Positions 42,302-50,251 of a stretch of DNA of 64,000 nucleotides are shown piece after piece. Source of the stretch: an uncultured Bacteroides sp. (lineage in GTDB: Bacteria; Bacteroidota; Bacteroidia; Bacteroidales; Bacteroidaceae); NCBI GenBank assembly GCA_905203765.1, contig CAJKXC010000005.1, positions 22,592 to 86,591 on the forward strand, read 5' to 3'. Position 1 is the first letter of the stretch. Each line of letters begins with the position of its first letter. The translations under genes were made by a program, and so were the position numbers. The notes beneath the pieces were generated by a model that made no database searches, had not been told where the DNA came from, and was given only the letters and a program-made list of their open reading frames with translations.

Positions 42302-43555
42302 TTATTTTACTTCGTTCATCATTTCTTCCGCCTTGTCCGGTTGCAGGGCGATGAAATAGTAAAAGGCTTGCGACAGATACTTCGCCGCGTCGCCTTTGTC
42401 GCCGGCATATTGCTGCTTCAGCGTGTACCAGCGGTGGATTTGTTTCAGCGCCTGCTCGTTGTAGGAAGTCCCGGAGAACTGTTGCAGCTTGGTGAGGTAG
42501 CTGTAGCCGTATTCTTCGGCAGGCTCTATGGTGGTGCCTTCGCCGAAGTCGTTCCAGGTGCTGATTTGCAGATATTCCAGTCCGGCGGTCTTGGCGGCGG
42601 CGAGTTGGCGGTCGAAGAGGGCGCCGCCCTCGGCATCGTAGGTGGTGTAGCCGGTACCCCATCCGCCCTGCTTGTAGTAGTCGTAGAAGCCGGGCATGGC
42701 ACCGCCTATGCAGAGGCCCATGTCGGCGGACTTGGCATAATAGGTGGCGGGATCGGGATTCACCCACAGGTACTCGCCGGCAGCGTTCTTGTCGCTGGCA
42801 TTATTGGCAAGGTGCAGATGGCTGTTCAGCACCACGAAGGTGGGCTTCGAGGACAGGTTGCCGAAAACTTTCGTCCAGTCGCCGGGCGCGGTGATGGCTT
42901 GCGGGCCGAAGACGAGGAGCAGGGGCTTGCCGTCGGCTTTGGCATAGCCCGCCTTGCCGAAGAAGTTGCTTTGCAGGTACTGCATATCGCGGGTGGCTTG
43001 TACTACGCGGGAGCTGCCAGCGGGCAATTCGGAGAGCGTCTGGTCTTCGTAGACAATGGCGAATTGCAGGCCGACGCGGTCGGCGGCTTTCACCACTTCT
43101 TCGGTGTTGCGGCGGTTGGCGGCGTAGTCGTACTTGTCCTGCGTGCCGTACCAGTCTATCATGATGCCGTCCAGGCCGGAGTACTTCATCAGCAGCAGGT
43201 GATAGTTCAGCACTGTGGCGTCGCTCGAGGCGTAGGGGCCGATGAGGGGGTAGTAGTGCGAGGCTATCTGCCGCCGGCCGTTGGCGTCCTGCTGGTCGGG
43301 GTTGCAGGTGGCCATGGTCCAGTGCTGCCCCCACTTCTTGTCGGCAGAGGTTTCGGGAGTCTCGAACCAGGGCATGTAGTGGGCGTATATTTTCATAGGA
43401 TTGGTCTTGACAACCGGGGCGGGGTCGAGGGCGCCGGGCAGTTCTTTGCCGCCGCCGCCGCCACCGTCGCCGCCGGAATTGTCGTTCCCACTGCCGCAGG
43501 CGGTGCCTGCCAGTAAGAAGATTGCCAGTAAAAGGCTGTACATGGATGATTTCAT
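42302..43555 (-). CDS. Glycoside hydrolase family 71/99-like lipoprotein
   Basis: The 417-residue lipoprotein (signal MKSSMYSLLLAIFLLAGTAC) has a Gly-rich linker after the lipobox and a TIM barrel. KIYAHYMPWFETPET at the first strand, ASHYYPLIGPYASSD, GLDGIMIDWYG and QISTWNDFGEGTTIEPAEEYG near the end are the landmarks of the GH71/GH99-like clan, where the last motif corresponds to the EWxEGTxIEP loop of GH99. GH71 enzymes cut alpha-1,3-glucan, GH99 enzymes cut alpha-mannosides; this branch has no certain activity. Next to GH97 and the SusR-like regulator an alpha-glucan substrate is plausible. Confidence 0.85.
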   Translation of the reverse strand: MKSSMYSLLLAIFLLAGTACGSGNDNSGGDGGGGGGKELPGALDPAPVVKTNPMKIYAHYMPWFETPETSADKKWGQHWTMATCNPDQQDANGRRQIASHYYPLIGPYASSDATVLNYHLLLMKYSGLDGIMIDWYGTQDKYDYAANRRNTEEVVKAADRVGLQFAIVYEDQTLSELPAGSSRVVQATRDMQYLQSNFFGKAGYAKADGKPLLLVFGPQAITAPGDWTKVFGNLSSKPTFVVLNSHLHLANNASDKNAAGEYLWVNPDPATYYAKSADMGLCIGGAMPGFYDYYKQGGWGTGYTTYDAEGGALFDRQLAAAKTAGLEYLQISTWNDFGEGTTIEPAEEYGYSYLTKLQQFSGTSYNEQALKQIHRWYTLKQQYAGDKGDAAKYLSQAFYYFIALQPDKAEEMMNEVK

Positions 43556-43609
43556 TATGAGGATGTATTAAGCTACTTATTTGTTTGAATCGGTGCCGAC
43601 GCAGGATGT

Positions 43610-43742
43610 TCTCAGTTTCAACACGGGGAACCTTCAGTTTCAACGTAGGAAACTCTCAGTTTCATTATAGGAAACTACCGGTTTCATTATAGGAAACTGA
43701 GAGTTTCATTACTTGAAACTCCCAGTTCCAAACCGTGGGAAC
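43610..43742. repeat. 22 bp tandem repeat array, core CAGTTTC-N7-GAAAC (array D)
   Basis: Six units begin at 43610, 43632, 43654, 43676, 43698 and 43720 (the last is 23 bp). Each reads roughly nnnCAGTTTCATTATAGGAAAC, so GTTTC and GAAAC half-sites alternate and make overlapping palindromes along the array. It fills the gap between the GH71/99-like gene and susD. Confidence 0.93.
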
Positions 43743-43799
43743 AATTGGAACTCTATAGGATGTCCTCAGAACATCAGGCGCCGGCACCGGAACTTCTTA

Positions 43800-45317
43800 T
43801 TAGTATCCCGGATTCTGTGCCAGTCCCGGATTCTTATCCCGTTCTTCCTTCGGAATAGGGAAGAGGCCAGTGTGCTTGTCTGCCGGGTCGGCGCCCTTCT
43901 GCCACCATTCCTTGAAGAAGGTACCGAAGCGGATGTTGACCGTGCGGCGCATGCCTTCGAATACAAACTCGCGCAACCATTCCTTGTCCAGCGCCTCTTC
44001 GGTGAGCGAGGTCAGCGCAGCCACGCCGGAGCGGGTACGTACCTGGTTGATGAAGGGCAGGCCTGCATCGGGATAGCCCAGGCGGAAGTTGCACTCGGCC
44101 TGCATCATCAGGATTTCGGCGTAGCGCATCAGCACCCAGTCGTTGTCGCGCTCCCAGGCGTCGTTGGGCGCCCAGGCGTACTTGTCGAGGCGGGCGCCTT
44201 CGTTTTGCAGGGCGTTGGTGTAGTCTTCTATCTCTTCGGTGTAGTTCAGCGGTTCGCCGTTGTCCATCAGCACGTCGCTGCCGTCTTTGGCGCTCTTCTG
44301 CTGACCGATGAGCAGGGACTGGCGGCGTACGTCGGTGGCCTCGAACGAGGAGTAGACGCCGGGCTGGGCGCAGATGCCGTTACCGCACCATTGGTAAACG
44401 CCGTTGGGGTCGAAGGCTACCTTCTGGTTGTAATGGTAGGTCATGGACGCCAGGTAGTTGCCCACGGTGCCTTGCTTGTGGTCGTAGGGGATGGCGAAGA
44501 TGATTTCGGGCGACGTCTCGTTCTGAATGGCGAAGTTGTCGAAGTAGGCGGTGAGGCTGTAGCCGGTCACCTTCTCGCAGGCGTCGAGGCAGTCCTGCCA
44601 GCGCGGGGTGCCGGTGTAGACTTCGGCGTTGAGGTAGAGGCGTGCCAGCAGGGTGTAGCCCACGTTCTGCGTGAAGCGGCCGTACTGTACGCCGGTGGGC
44701 AGCAGGGGCAGAATCTCTTTCAGTTCCTGCTCTACGAAGTTGAAGACTTCCGTGCGGCTCGAGGTAGTGGGCAGGTCGGTGTCGGTGAAGTCGGTGGTGA
44801 TGGGCACGTTGCCGAACTTGTCCACCAGCTGCCAGTAGTAGTAGGCGCGCAGTCCGCGCAGCTCGGCGGTGACGCTGGCTTTGGCCTCGTCGGAGAGTTC
44901 GGAAGCCTCTACCTGGTAGATGATGGAGTTAATCTTGGACACGCCGGTGAAGGAGTAGCGCCAGGCGCTCAGCACCATCTGGTTGTCCGGCGCCCAGGTG
45001 TGGAACTGTACTTGCTGGTAGCGTCCGCCGTCGTACCAGTCGGTACCGCGGGTGGGGATGCAGGCTTCGTCGGATGCGCACTCTTCGAGGAAGAACACGT
45101 ATTCGCAGGTGGGGTAGCAGTTCACGCCGTTGCCTTCGGGCGTGTCGGCGCCGTAGCCGCGCAGGGTGGCGTAGGCTCCGGAAACGATGGTCTGCACTTC
45201 GGCGGGAGTCTTGCCGTAGTCGTCCATGGATACCTTGTCGTATAATGTCTCGCCCAGGTCGGTACATGCGCCGAAGAGGAGCGAAGAGATAAGCAGAGTT
45301 GATAGTTTCTTATTCAT
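43800..45317 (-). CDS. SusD/RagB-family surface glycan-binding lipoprotein (PUL 2)
   Basis: The 505-residue lipoprotein has the signal MNKKLSTLLISSLLFGACTD, with Cys at 18. SusD motifs include ALRGLRAYYYWQLVDKFGNVPI in the TPR region, NDWVLMRYAEILMMQAECNFRLG, INQVRTRSGV and the C-terminal REFVFEGMRRTVNIRFGTF. It ends in KNPGLAQNPGY as usual for SusD. It follows susC by 25 bp. Ligand specificity is unknown. Confidence 0.95.
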   Translation of the reverse strand: MNKKLSTLLISSLLFGACTDLGETLYDKVSMDDYGKTPAEVQTIVSGAYATLRGYGADTPEGNGVNCYPTCEYVFFLEECASDEACIPTRGTDWYDGGRYQQVQFHTWAPDNQMVLSAWRYSFTGVSKINSIIYQVEASELSDEAKASVTAELRGLRAYYYWQLVDKFGNVPITTDFTDTDLPTTSSRTEVFNFVEQELKEILPLLPTGVQYGRFTQNVGYTLLARLYLNAEVYTGTPRWQDCLDACEKVTGYSLTAYFDNFAIQNETSPEIIFAIPYDHKQGTVGNYLASMTYHYNQKVAFDPNGVYQWCGNGICAQPGVYSSFEATDVRRQSLLIGQQKSAKDGSDVLMDNGEPLNYTEEIEDYTNALQNEGARLDKYAWAPNDAWERDNDWVLMRYAEILMMQAECNFRLGYPDAGLPFINQVRTRSGVAALTSLTEEALDKEWLREFVFEGMRRTVNIRFGTFFKEWWQKGADPADKHTGLFPIPKEERDKNPGLAQNPGY

Positions 45318-45342
45318 AGTTTCTTTGATTACGAGTTGTTTT

Positions 45343-48276
45343 TTAGAACGAGATGTTTACGCCGATAGAGTAAGTGCGCGGGCGCGGGTAGCTGTTGAAC
45401 CAGTCGATGCCGGGGCCGTCGAGCACGTTGTCGGGGATGGAGACTTCGGGGTCGATGCCGCTGTATCCGCTCAGGCAGAAGAGATTCTCGCCCGTGAGGT
45501 AGAGGCGCACTTTCTGTAGCCCAATCTTCTTGACGCCGGGCAGGGTGTAGCCCAGGGTGACGGATTGCAGGCGGAAGAAGTCGCCCTTCTCGATGAAGTA
45601 GCTGGAGAAGATGAGGTCGTCCTTGATGCCGCTGGTCAGCAGGTCGTCGGGCACGTTCTGTGCCGGCAGGCGGGTGGGGTCGAACATGGCCATGCGGGTG
45701 GCGTTGAGTACCTTCTGACCGAACATTCCGTAACCGGCTACGGCGAGGTCGAACGCCTTATACGTCATGTTGATGCCTACGCCGAGGTTGAACTTGGGCA
45801 TGGCGCTGCCCAGGTATTCGTTGATGGGCTTGCCGTCTTCGTCGCGGTTGATGATGTACTTGCCGTCGGCGTCGATGCCCTGGCACTTAGGTCCGTAGAA
45901 AGCGCCTGCGGGATAACCTTCTTTGATAATCTGCGAGTATTGTCCCGACATGCCGCGCAGTCCGTGGAGCGAACCGGCTTGCAGGCCCACGGCCTGGTAG
46001 GTGTCGTTAGAGAGTTTCGTAATCTCCTGTTTGTTGTAGGCGAAGCTGACGTTGGCATCCAGGGTCAGGTCTCGCTGGCGCAGGATGTTGGCGTTCAGGG
46101 TTACTTCCAGACCCTGGTTCACCAGGTCGCCCACGTTGGCAAGCATGGTGCCCACCAGGTACGGGGGCTGCGGAACGGGGTAGGTCCAGAGCAGGTCGCT
46201 GGTCTTCTTGTGATAGTATTCGATGGTACCGTTGATGCGGTTCAGTATGCCGAAGTCCACGCCGATGTTCAGTTGGGCGGTAGATTCCCACTTCAAGTCG
46301 GGGTTGGTGTTCTGTGCCTGCACGTAGCTCTTCTTCCAGGTGCCGGTGGTGGCATCGTAGTAGCTGGCTCCGTCGGCGCTCAGGATGGCGAGCGACTTAT
46401 AGGGCTCTATACCGTTCTGGTTACCCGTCACACCGTAGCCTGCACGCAGTTTCAGGTTGTTCAGCCAGCCGGACGCGCCTTGCATGAAGGCTTCGTCGCT
46501 GAGGCGCCATGCCAGGGAGACGGAAGGGAAGGTACCCCACTTGTGGTTGTCGCCGAAGCGGCTGGAACCGTCGTGGCGGACGGTGGCGGTCAGCATGTAT
46601 TTGCCCATCAGGTTGTAGTTCACACGGCCGAAGAAGGAAATCAGTTTCGATTCGTTCTTGTAGGAGTAAACGTCCGTGGCGCGGAAGTCGCTGCCGGCAG
46701 CCAGGTTGTTGTAGCCGAAAGCATCTGTGTCGAAGCCGCTGCGGGTGGAGCCGAAGCCTTCGGCAGTGGTTTTCAGGTAGGAGTAACCGCCCATCAGGTT
46801 CAGCCGGTGAATCTCGGCGAGTTCTACGTCGTAGTTCAGGTAGGCTTCCAGTTGCTGGTTGGTGTATTCGCCGTGGGTGCGTTGTCCCCAGCCCTTTTCG
46901 CTTTGTCCTTCCAACTGTGCATAGGTGGGCTTGTAGAGTCCGCCTTCGGTGGATTGGTATTCATAAGAGCCGTTGGCTACGCCCTTCAGTCCTTTCAGCA
47001 GTTCCAGTTCTACCTTTCCGTAGCCCAGGAAGCGGTGGCGCTTGCGGTCGTCGGTGCGGTTGGTGTTCAGTTCCGCGGGGTTCTCGGTATTGGTTCCGCC
47101 TATCTGGGCAAAGCTGCCGTCGGGGTTGCGGACGGGGAACGTGGGGTTCATGTTCGCCATGCGCTCAAAGATACGCGTGTCGATGGGGTTCCAGTTGTCG
47201 AAGTTGGCGTTGATGCCGGCGTCGATGCGCAGGCGTCCGTCCCATCCGGTCTGATAGGCGGCGAGGCTGCCTGCCAGGCGGTTCATGTCATTGCGCTTGA
47301 TGACGCCCTGGTTGTCCTGGTAAGTGATAGAGGCGCGGTAGCCGCTTTCCTTCTTTGAGTTGCTGATGGATACGTTGTGCGAGTGCGAGATGGCGGTGCG
47401 TTCCAGTTCGTCCTGCCAGTCGGTGTCGTAACCGTAGTCGATGGCGCTGCCTATGTTGTTGTCGCGTACGTAGGCTCTCCATTGGTTGGCGCTAAGCAGG
47501 TCCATGTGCTTGGCGGTCTGGCCGATGGCTACATAGCCGTTGTACTGTATGCTCTTCTGCTCCGTGTCGGTGGAAGTGCGGTTGGTGGTGACGATGATGA
47601 CACCGTTGGCACCGCGCGAACCGTAGATGGCGGCTGCCGAAGCATCCTTCAGCACGTCGATGGAGAGAATCTCGGTGGGTTGCACGGAGTTCATGTCCAC
47701 TCCGGGGATGCCGTCCACTACAATCAGCGGGCCGTTGCTGGCGGAGAGCGACGTACCACCGCGAAGGCGGATGCTGGCACCTGCTTCGGGCGCACCGGAG
47801 CTTTGTACTACGGAGAGTCCCGCTACCTTGCCTTGCAGCAGTTGCTCGGCACTGGTGATGACGCCCTGTTTCATGTCCTTGGCGCTGACGGATGCGATGG
47901 AACCGGTAAGGTCGCCCTTACGCATGGTTCCGTAACCGATGCCCACGATGACGGTCTCTTCCAGTGCGATGGCATCTTCCTGCATCGTGATGGTCAGGTT
48001 TCTGCCGGCAGGCACTTGCTGGGTGATGAATCCGATGAAGGAGATTTCGAGGGTGCTTCCTTGCGGGCAGCTCAGGGTGAAGTCTCCGTCCAGTCCGGTG
48101 ATGGTTCCGCCTTGCGTGCCCGTTACTTTTACGTTGGCGCCAATCAGCGGTTCTTGGTTTCTGTCCACTACCTTACCGGTAGCTGTGATGTTTTGTGCCA
48201 ACAGGTTTTGGCTTGTTCCCAATAGTACGAGTAGCGTGAAGAGGGAACAAATGGTATATATGGTTTTGTTTTTCAT
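45343..48276 (-). CDS. SusC/RagA-type TonB-dependent transporter (PUL 2)
   Basis: The start at 48276 (MKNKTIYTICSLFTLLVLLGTSQ) is preferred as it gives a compact signal peptide with GGGAAAAG-type purine sequence upstream; a start at 48288 adds four residues. The product is 977 residues: carboxypeptidase-regulatory-like domain (VVDRNQEPLIGANVKVTGTQ), EETVIVGIGYGTMRKGDLTG, plug (GPLIVVDGIPGVDMNSV, DVLKDASAAAIYGSRGANGVI) and a 22-strand barrel ending TYSIGVNISF. It imports the PUL 2 oligosaccharide with the SusD partner. It follows the duplicated-domain gene by about 25 bp. Confidence 0.96.
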   Translation of the reverse strand: MKNKTIYTICSLFTLLVLLGTSQNLLAQNITATGKVVDRNQEPLIGANVKVTGTQGGTITGLDGDFTLSCPQGSTLEISFIGFITQQVPAGRNLTITMQEDAIALEETVIVGIGYGTMRKGDLTGSIASVSAKDMKQGVITSAEQLLQGKVAGLSVVQSSGAPEAGASIRLRGGTSLSASNGPLIVVDGIPGVDMNSVQPTEILSIDVLKDASAAAIYGSRGANGVIIVTTNRTSTDTEQKSIQYNGYVAIGQTAKHMDLLSANQWRAYVRDNNIGSAIDYGYDTDWQDELERTAISHSHNVSISNSKKESGYRASITYQDNQGVIKRNDMNRLAGSLAAYQTGWDGRLRIDAGINANFDNWNPIDTRIFERMANMNPTFPVRNPDGSFAQIGGTNTENPAELNTNRTDDRKRHRFLGYGKVELELLKGLKGVANGSYEYQSTEGGLYKPTYAQLEGQSEKGWGQRTHGEYTNQQLEAYLNYDVELAEIHRLNLMGGYSYLKTTAEGFGSTRSGFDTDAFGYNNLAAGSDFRATDVYSYKNESKLISFFGRVNYNLMGKYMLTATVRHDGSSRFGDNHKWGTFPSVSLAWRLSDEAFMQGASGWLNNLKLRAGYGVTGNQNGIEPYKSLAILSADGASYYDATTGTWKKSYVQAQNTNPDLKWESTAQLNIGVDFGILNRINGTIEYYHKKTSDLLWTYPVPQPPYLVGTMLANVGDLVNQGLEVTLNANILRQRDLTLDANVSFAYNKQEITKLSNDTYQAVGLQAGSLHGLRGMSGQYSQIIKEGYPAGAFYGPKCQGIDADGKYIINRDEDGKPINEYLGSAMPKFNLGVGINMTYKAFDLAVAGYGMFGQKVLNATRMAMFDPTRLPAQNVPDDLLTSGIKDDLIFSSYFIEKGDFFRLQSVTLGYTLPGVKKIGLQKVRLYLTGENLFCLSGYSGIDPEVSIPDNVLDGPGIDWFNSYPRPRTYSIGVNISF

Positions 48277-48301
48277 ATCTTTTCCCATTTAGAAGAGTTG
48301 A

Positions 48302-49438
48302 TTATTCGTAAGTGATTTCCGACAGCGGAACAAGCGGAAGGTCGGTATCGACTACCGTTACGTCGTTGCTGTTCGTTATCTTCAGGTGAATCTTGGTGAG
48401 GCTGGTCATGCCTGCCAGTTCTTTTTCCAGGTTAATCACGGCTTCGCGCTTGTCGCGGTTGCCTGCCAGTGTGCCTGTGATGGTTTTCTCTCCGGCGGTG
48501 AGGGTGTAGGTCAGGTCGCCGTCGGTCTTTCCGTTGTATTGGCGGGTCAGTGTCAGGATGTCCAGTGCACTGAACTTCTGCGGGAAGAAGGAGAATGCCG
48601 GGTCGGGATAGGGAGCGGCGGCAGCGGCTTTCAGTACGGCGTCGGGGCTGGTGCCTGCCCAGTCGGGGTTGTGGGTGGTGATGAGCCAGGCGATGTTCTC
48701 GGCCTCATAGTCGCTTTCCACGCCGTAGTATTGCATCGGAACCAGGTCCATGCGGTAGATGCTGCCTTCTACATGGGTAAGTTTGGTCTTTTCTACGATT
48801 TCCGGCAGCCACATCTGTGCTTCCTGGGACACGCTCCAGTCGTTCAGTCCGCTATGGAAGTGCAGGGACTCCCAGCTGATATCGTTCAGTCCGCCGGCTT
48901 TTCCGGCAAATACCAGTTTGTTGATGTCCACCAGGAGAGAGAACGGGTCTTTCAGTCCGAACTTCTCGGGGAAGGACTTCCAGGCTTCGCCACTTTCTGT
49001 GAACGTAGTCCACTCGGCGTGCGAGGAATAAACCTGGAACACGTCGCTCTGCGCATCGCCGGTTTTGGTTTTCAGTCGTCCCCAGAAGATGTCGTCGTTG
49101 GCGTTCATGTCGGCTGCGGGCACGCCGTAGTATTTCTCGGGAATCATGGTCATGGCGTAGACGTTATCGCCTACGTAGGTCAGCTTGGCAAAGTCCGAGG
49201 AGTTGTCCCAGTTGCCTGCATCGGGTTCGCTGGGCGCCCAACTCCAGAGGTAGAGGTCTTCGCCGGCCTTGAACTTGGTGTCGGTCATGTCGAAGTACCA
49301 GGTCACCTGGTCGGAAGCACGGTAAACTACCGGGTCTGTCCATATCTTATAAGGAGAGCCGGCTTCTACTTGCGCCCATAGTTTTACAGGTAGCAGTGTG
49401 CACATCAGCACGATGGCAAGAGATAAAATCTTCTTCAT
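48302..49438 (-). CDS. Secreted protein with two similar beta domains, SusE/SusF position
   Basis: I do not recognise the family of this 378-residue protein. It has a standard signal peptide (MKKILSLAIVLMCTLLPVKLWAQ) rather than a lipobox. Two stretches resemble each other: VGDNVYAMTMIPEKYYGV (with a following FWGRLKTKTGD) and VEGSIYRMDLVPMQYYGV (with AWLITTHNPDW), about 140 residues apart, each preceded by a Trp-rich strand (YLWSWAPSEPDAGNW; LHFHSGLNDWSVSQEAQMW). This suggests two tandem carbohydrate-binding-like beta-sandwiches followed by a third C-terminal beta domain. It sits directly before susC in a locus without another SusE/F candidate, so a glycan-binding role is inferred. Confidence 0.75.
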   Translation of the reverse strand: MKKILSLAIVLMCTLLPVKLWAQVEAGSPYKIWTDPVVYRASDQVTWYFDMTDTKFKAGEDLYLWSWAPSEPDAGNWDNSSDFAKLTYVGDNVYAMTMIPEKYYGVPAADMNANDDIFWGRLKTKTGDAQSDVFQVYSSHAEWTTFTESGEAWKSFPEKFGLKDPFSLLVDINKLVFAGKAGGLNDISWESLHFHSGLNDWSVSQEAQMWLPEIVEKTKLTHVEGSIYRMDLVPMQYYGVESDYEAENIAWLITTHNPDWAGTSPDAVLKAAAAAPYPDPAFSFFPQKFSALDILTLTRQYNGKTDGDLTYTLTAGEKTITGTLAGNRDKREAVINLEKELAGMTSLTKIHLKITNSNDVTVVDTDLPLVPLSEITYE

Positions 49439-49450
49439 ATTCAGTCCTCC

Positions 49451-49978
49451 TTAATGGTTTGCGGTAGCGGGTACCAGGTTATAGATATACGAAACGAATG
49501 CCTGACCTTTCTGCTTGCGGGTCAGCTTGAATTCCAGGATGCGGTTGGCTCCCGGAGTAGCGGTCACGGTCAGCACCGCAGCCTTCTGGCTCTTGTCGGC
49601 GCCGGAGTAAAGGAATATCCGGGCAGGCGTGCCGTCGGAGTTGGTGAAGGGGTGCTCCATTTCCCAGTTGCCCGATGCGGGTAGCAGGGCAGGGGCGTTG
49701 CCCGTCACGCTGAAGGTGGTGGGGTTGTTCTCGGCATCGGCTTGCAGGTCGATACCGAACGACATGAAATCGAGTTGCCCGGTCAGTTCAATGTCCTTCG
49801 AGGCGATTTCATCTACTTGTTTAATGGAAGAGAGCACCCACTGGCCGTTGATTTTCTCACTCAGGGTGATGGGAGCTACATAAGAACCGTCTTCTGTGCC
49901 GTTGCAGGCTGTGAAGCACAGTCCGCCGACAAGTAACGAAAACAATAGAAAAGCATGGATAGTCTTGAATGCCTTCAT
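49451..49978 (-). CDS. Small lipoprotein, DUF5004-like
   Basis: The 175-residue protein has a lipoprotein signal (FLLFSLLVGGLCFTAC). The mature part begins SEKINGQWVLSSIKQVDEIASKDIELTG, a lipocalin-like opening found in DUF5004-type Bacteroides lipoproteins, and consists of alternating beta-strands. It is the first gene of the PUL 2 structural operon, 12 bp before the duplicated-domain gene. Function unknown; surface or periplasmic binding is likely. Confidence 0.72.
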   Translation of the reverse strand: MKAFKTIHAFLLFSLLVGGLCFTACNGTEDGSYVAPITLSEKINGQWVLSSIKQVDEIASKDIELTGQLDFMSFGIDLQADAENNPTTFSVTGNAPALLPASGNWEMEHPFTNSDGTPARIFLYSGADKSQKAAVLTVTATPGANRILEFKLTRKQKGQAFVSYIYNLVPATANH

Positions 49979-50060
49979 AGGTTGTAGTTTTAAGTAAATA
50001 AATCAGGTTAACTTGTACAATGCATTGGTCAATGGAAGCCGTTTCTTCCGGTTGACATTG

Positions 50061-50068
50061 CAAAACTA
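50061..50068 (-). promoter_or_regulatory. Candidate -7 element of the PUL 2 operon
   Basis: The complement of 50061-50068 reads TAGTTTTG (TAnnTTTG), 83 bp upstream of the first structural gene. The 273 bp gap 49979-50251, downstream of the SusR-like regulator gene, otherwise holds only AT-rich sequence in which the activator site would be expected. Confidence 0.45.
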
Positions 50069-50251
50069 TAGGTTTGGGGAGAGAAAAGGAAAATACCTAC
50101 GGTTTGTATAACGGATTATTACGCTTATCAAAGATTAAGATGCTCATAATCAGTGAATATCTGAAAACAAAAAGGCGCGGTTGTATAACGGGAGTATAAC
50201 CGTTTATAACAGGAAAAAGAGGGGCGGACAGGGGAAAATACTTGTCCGGAA

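Noticed and set aside
40420..47358. Several 400-600-codon frames antisense to the GH97, GH71/99-like, SusD and SusC genes
   Set aside because: Each exactly mirrors a well-supported gene and reads as low-complexity Val/Gly/Ala sequence.
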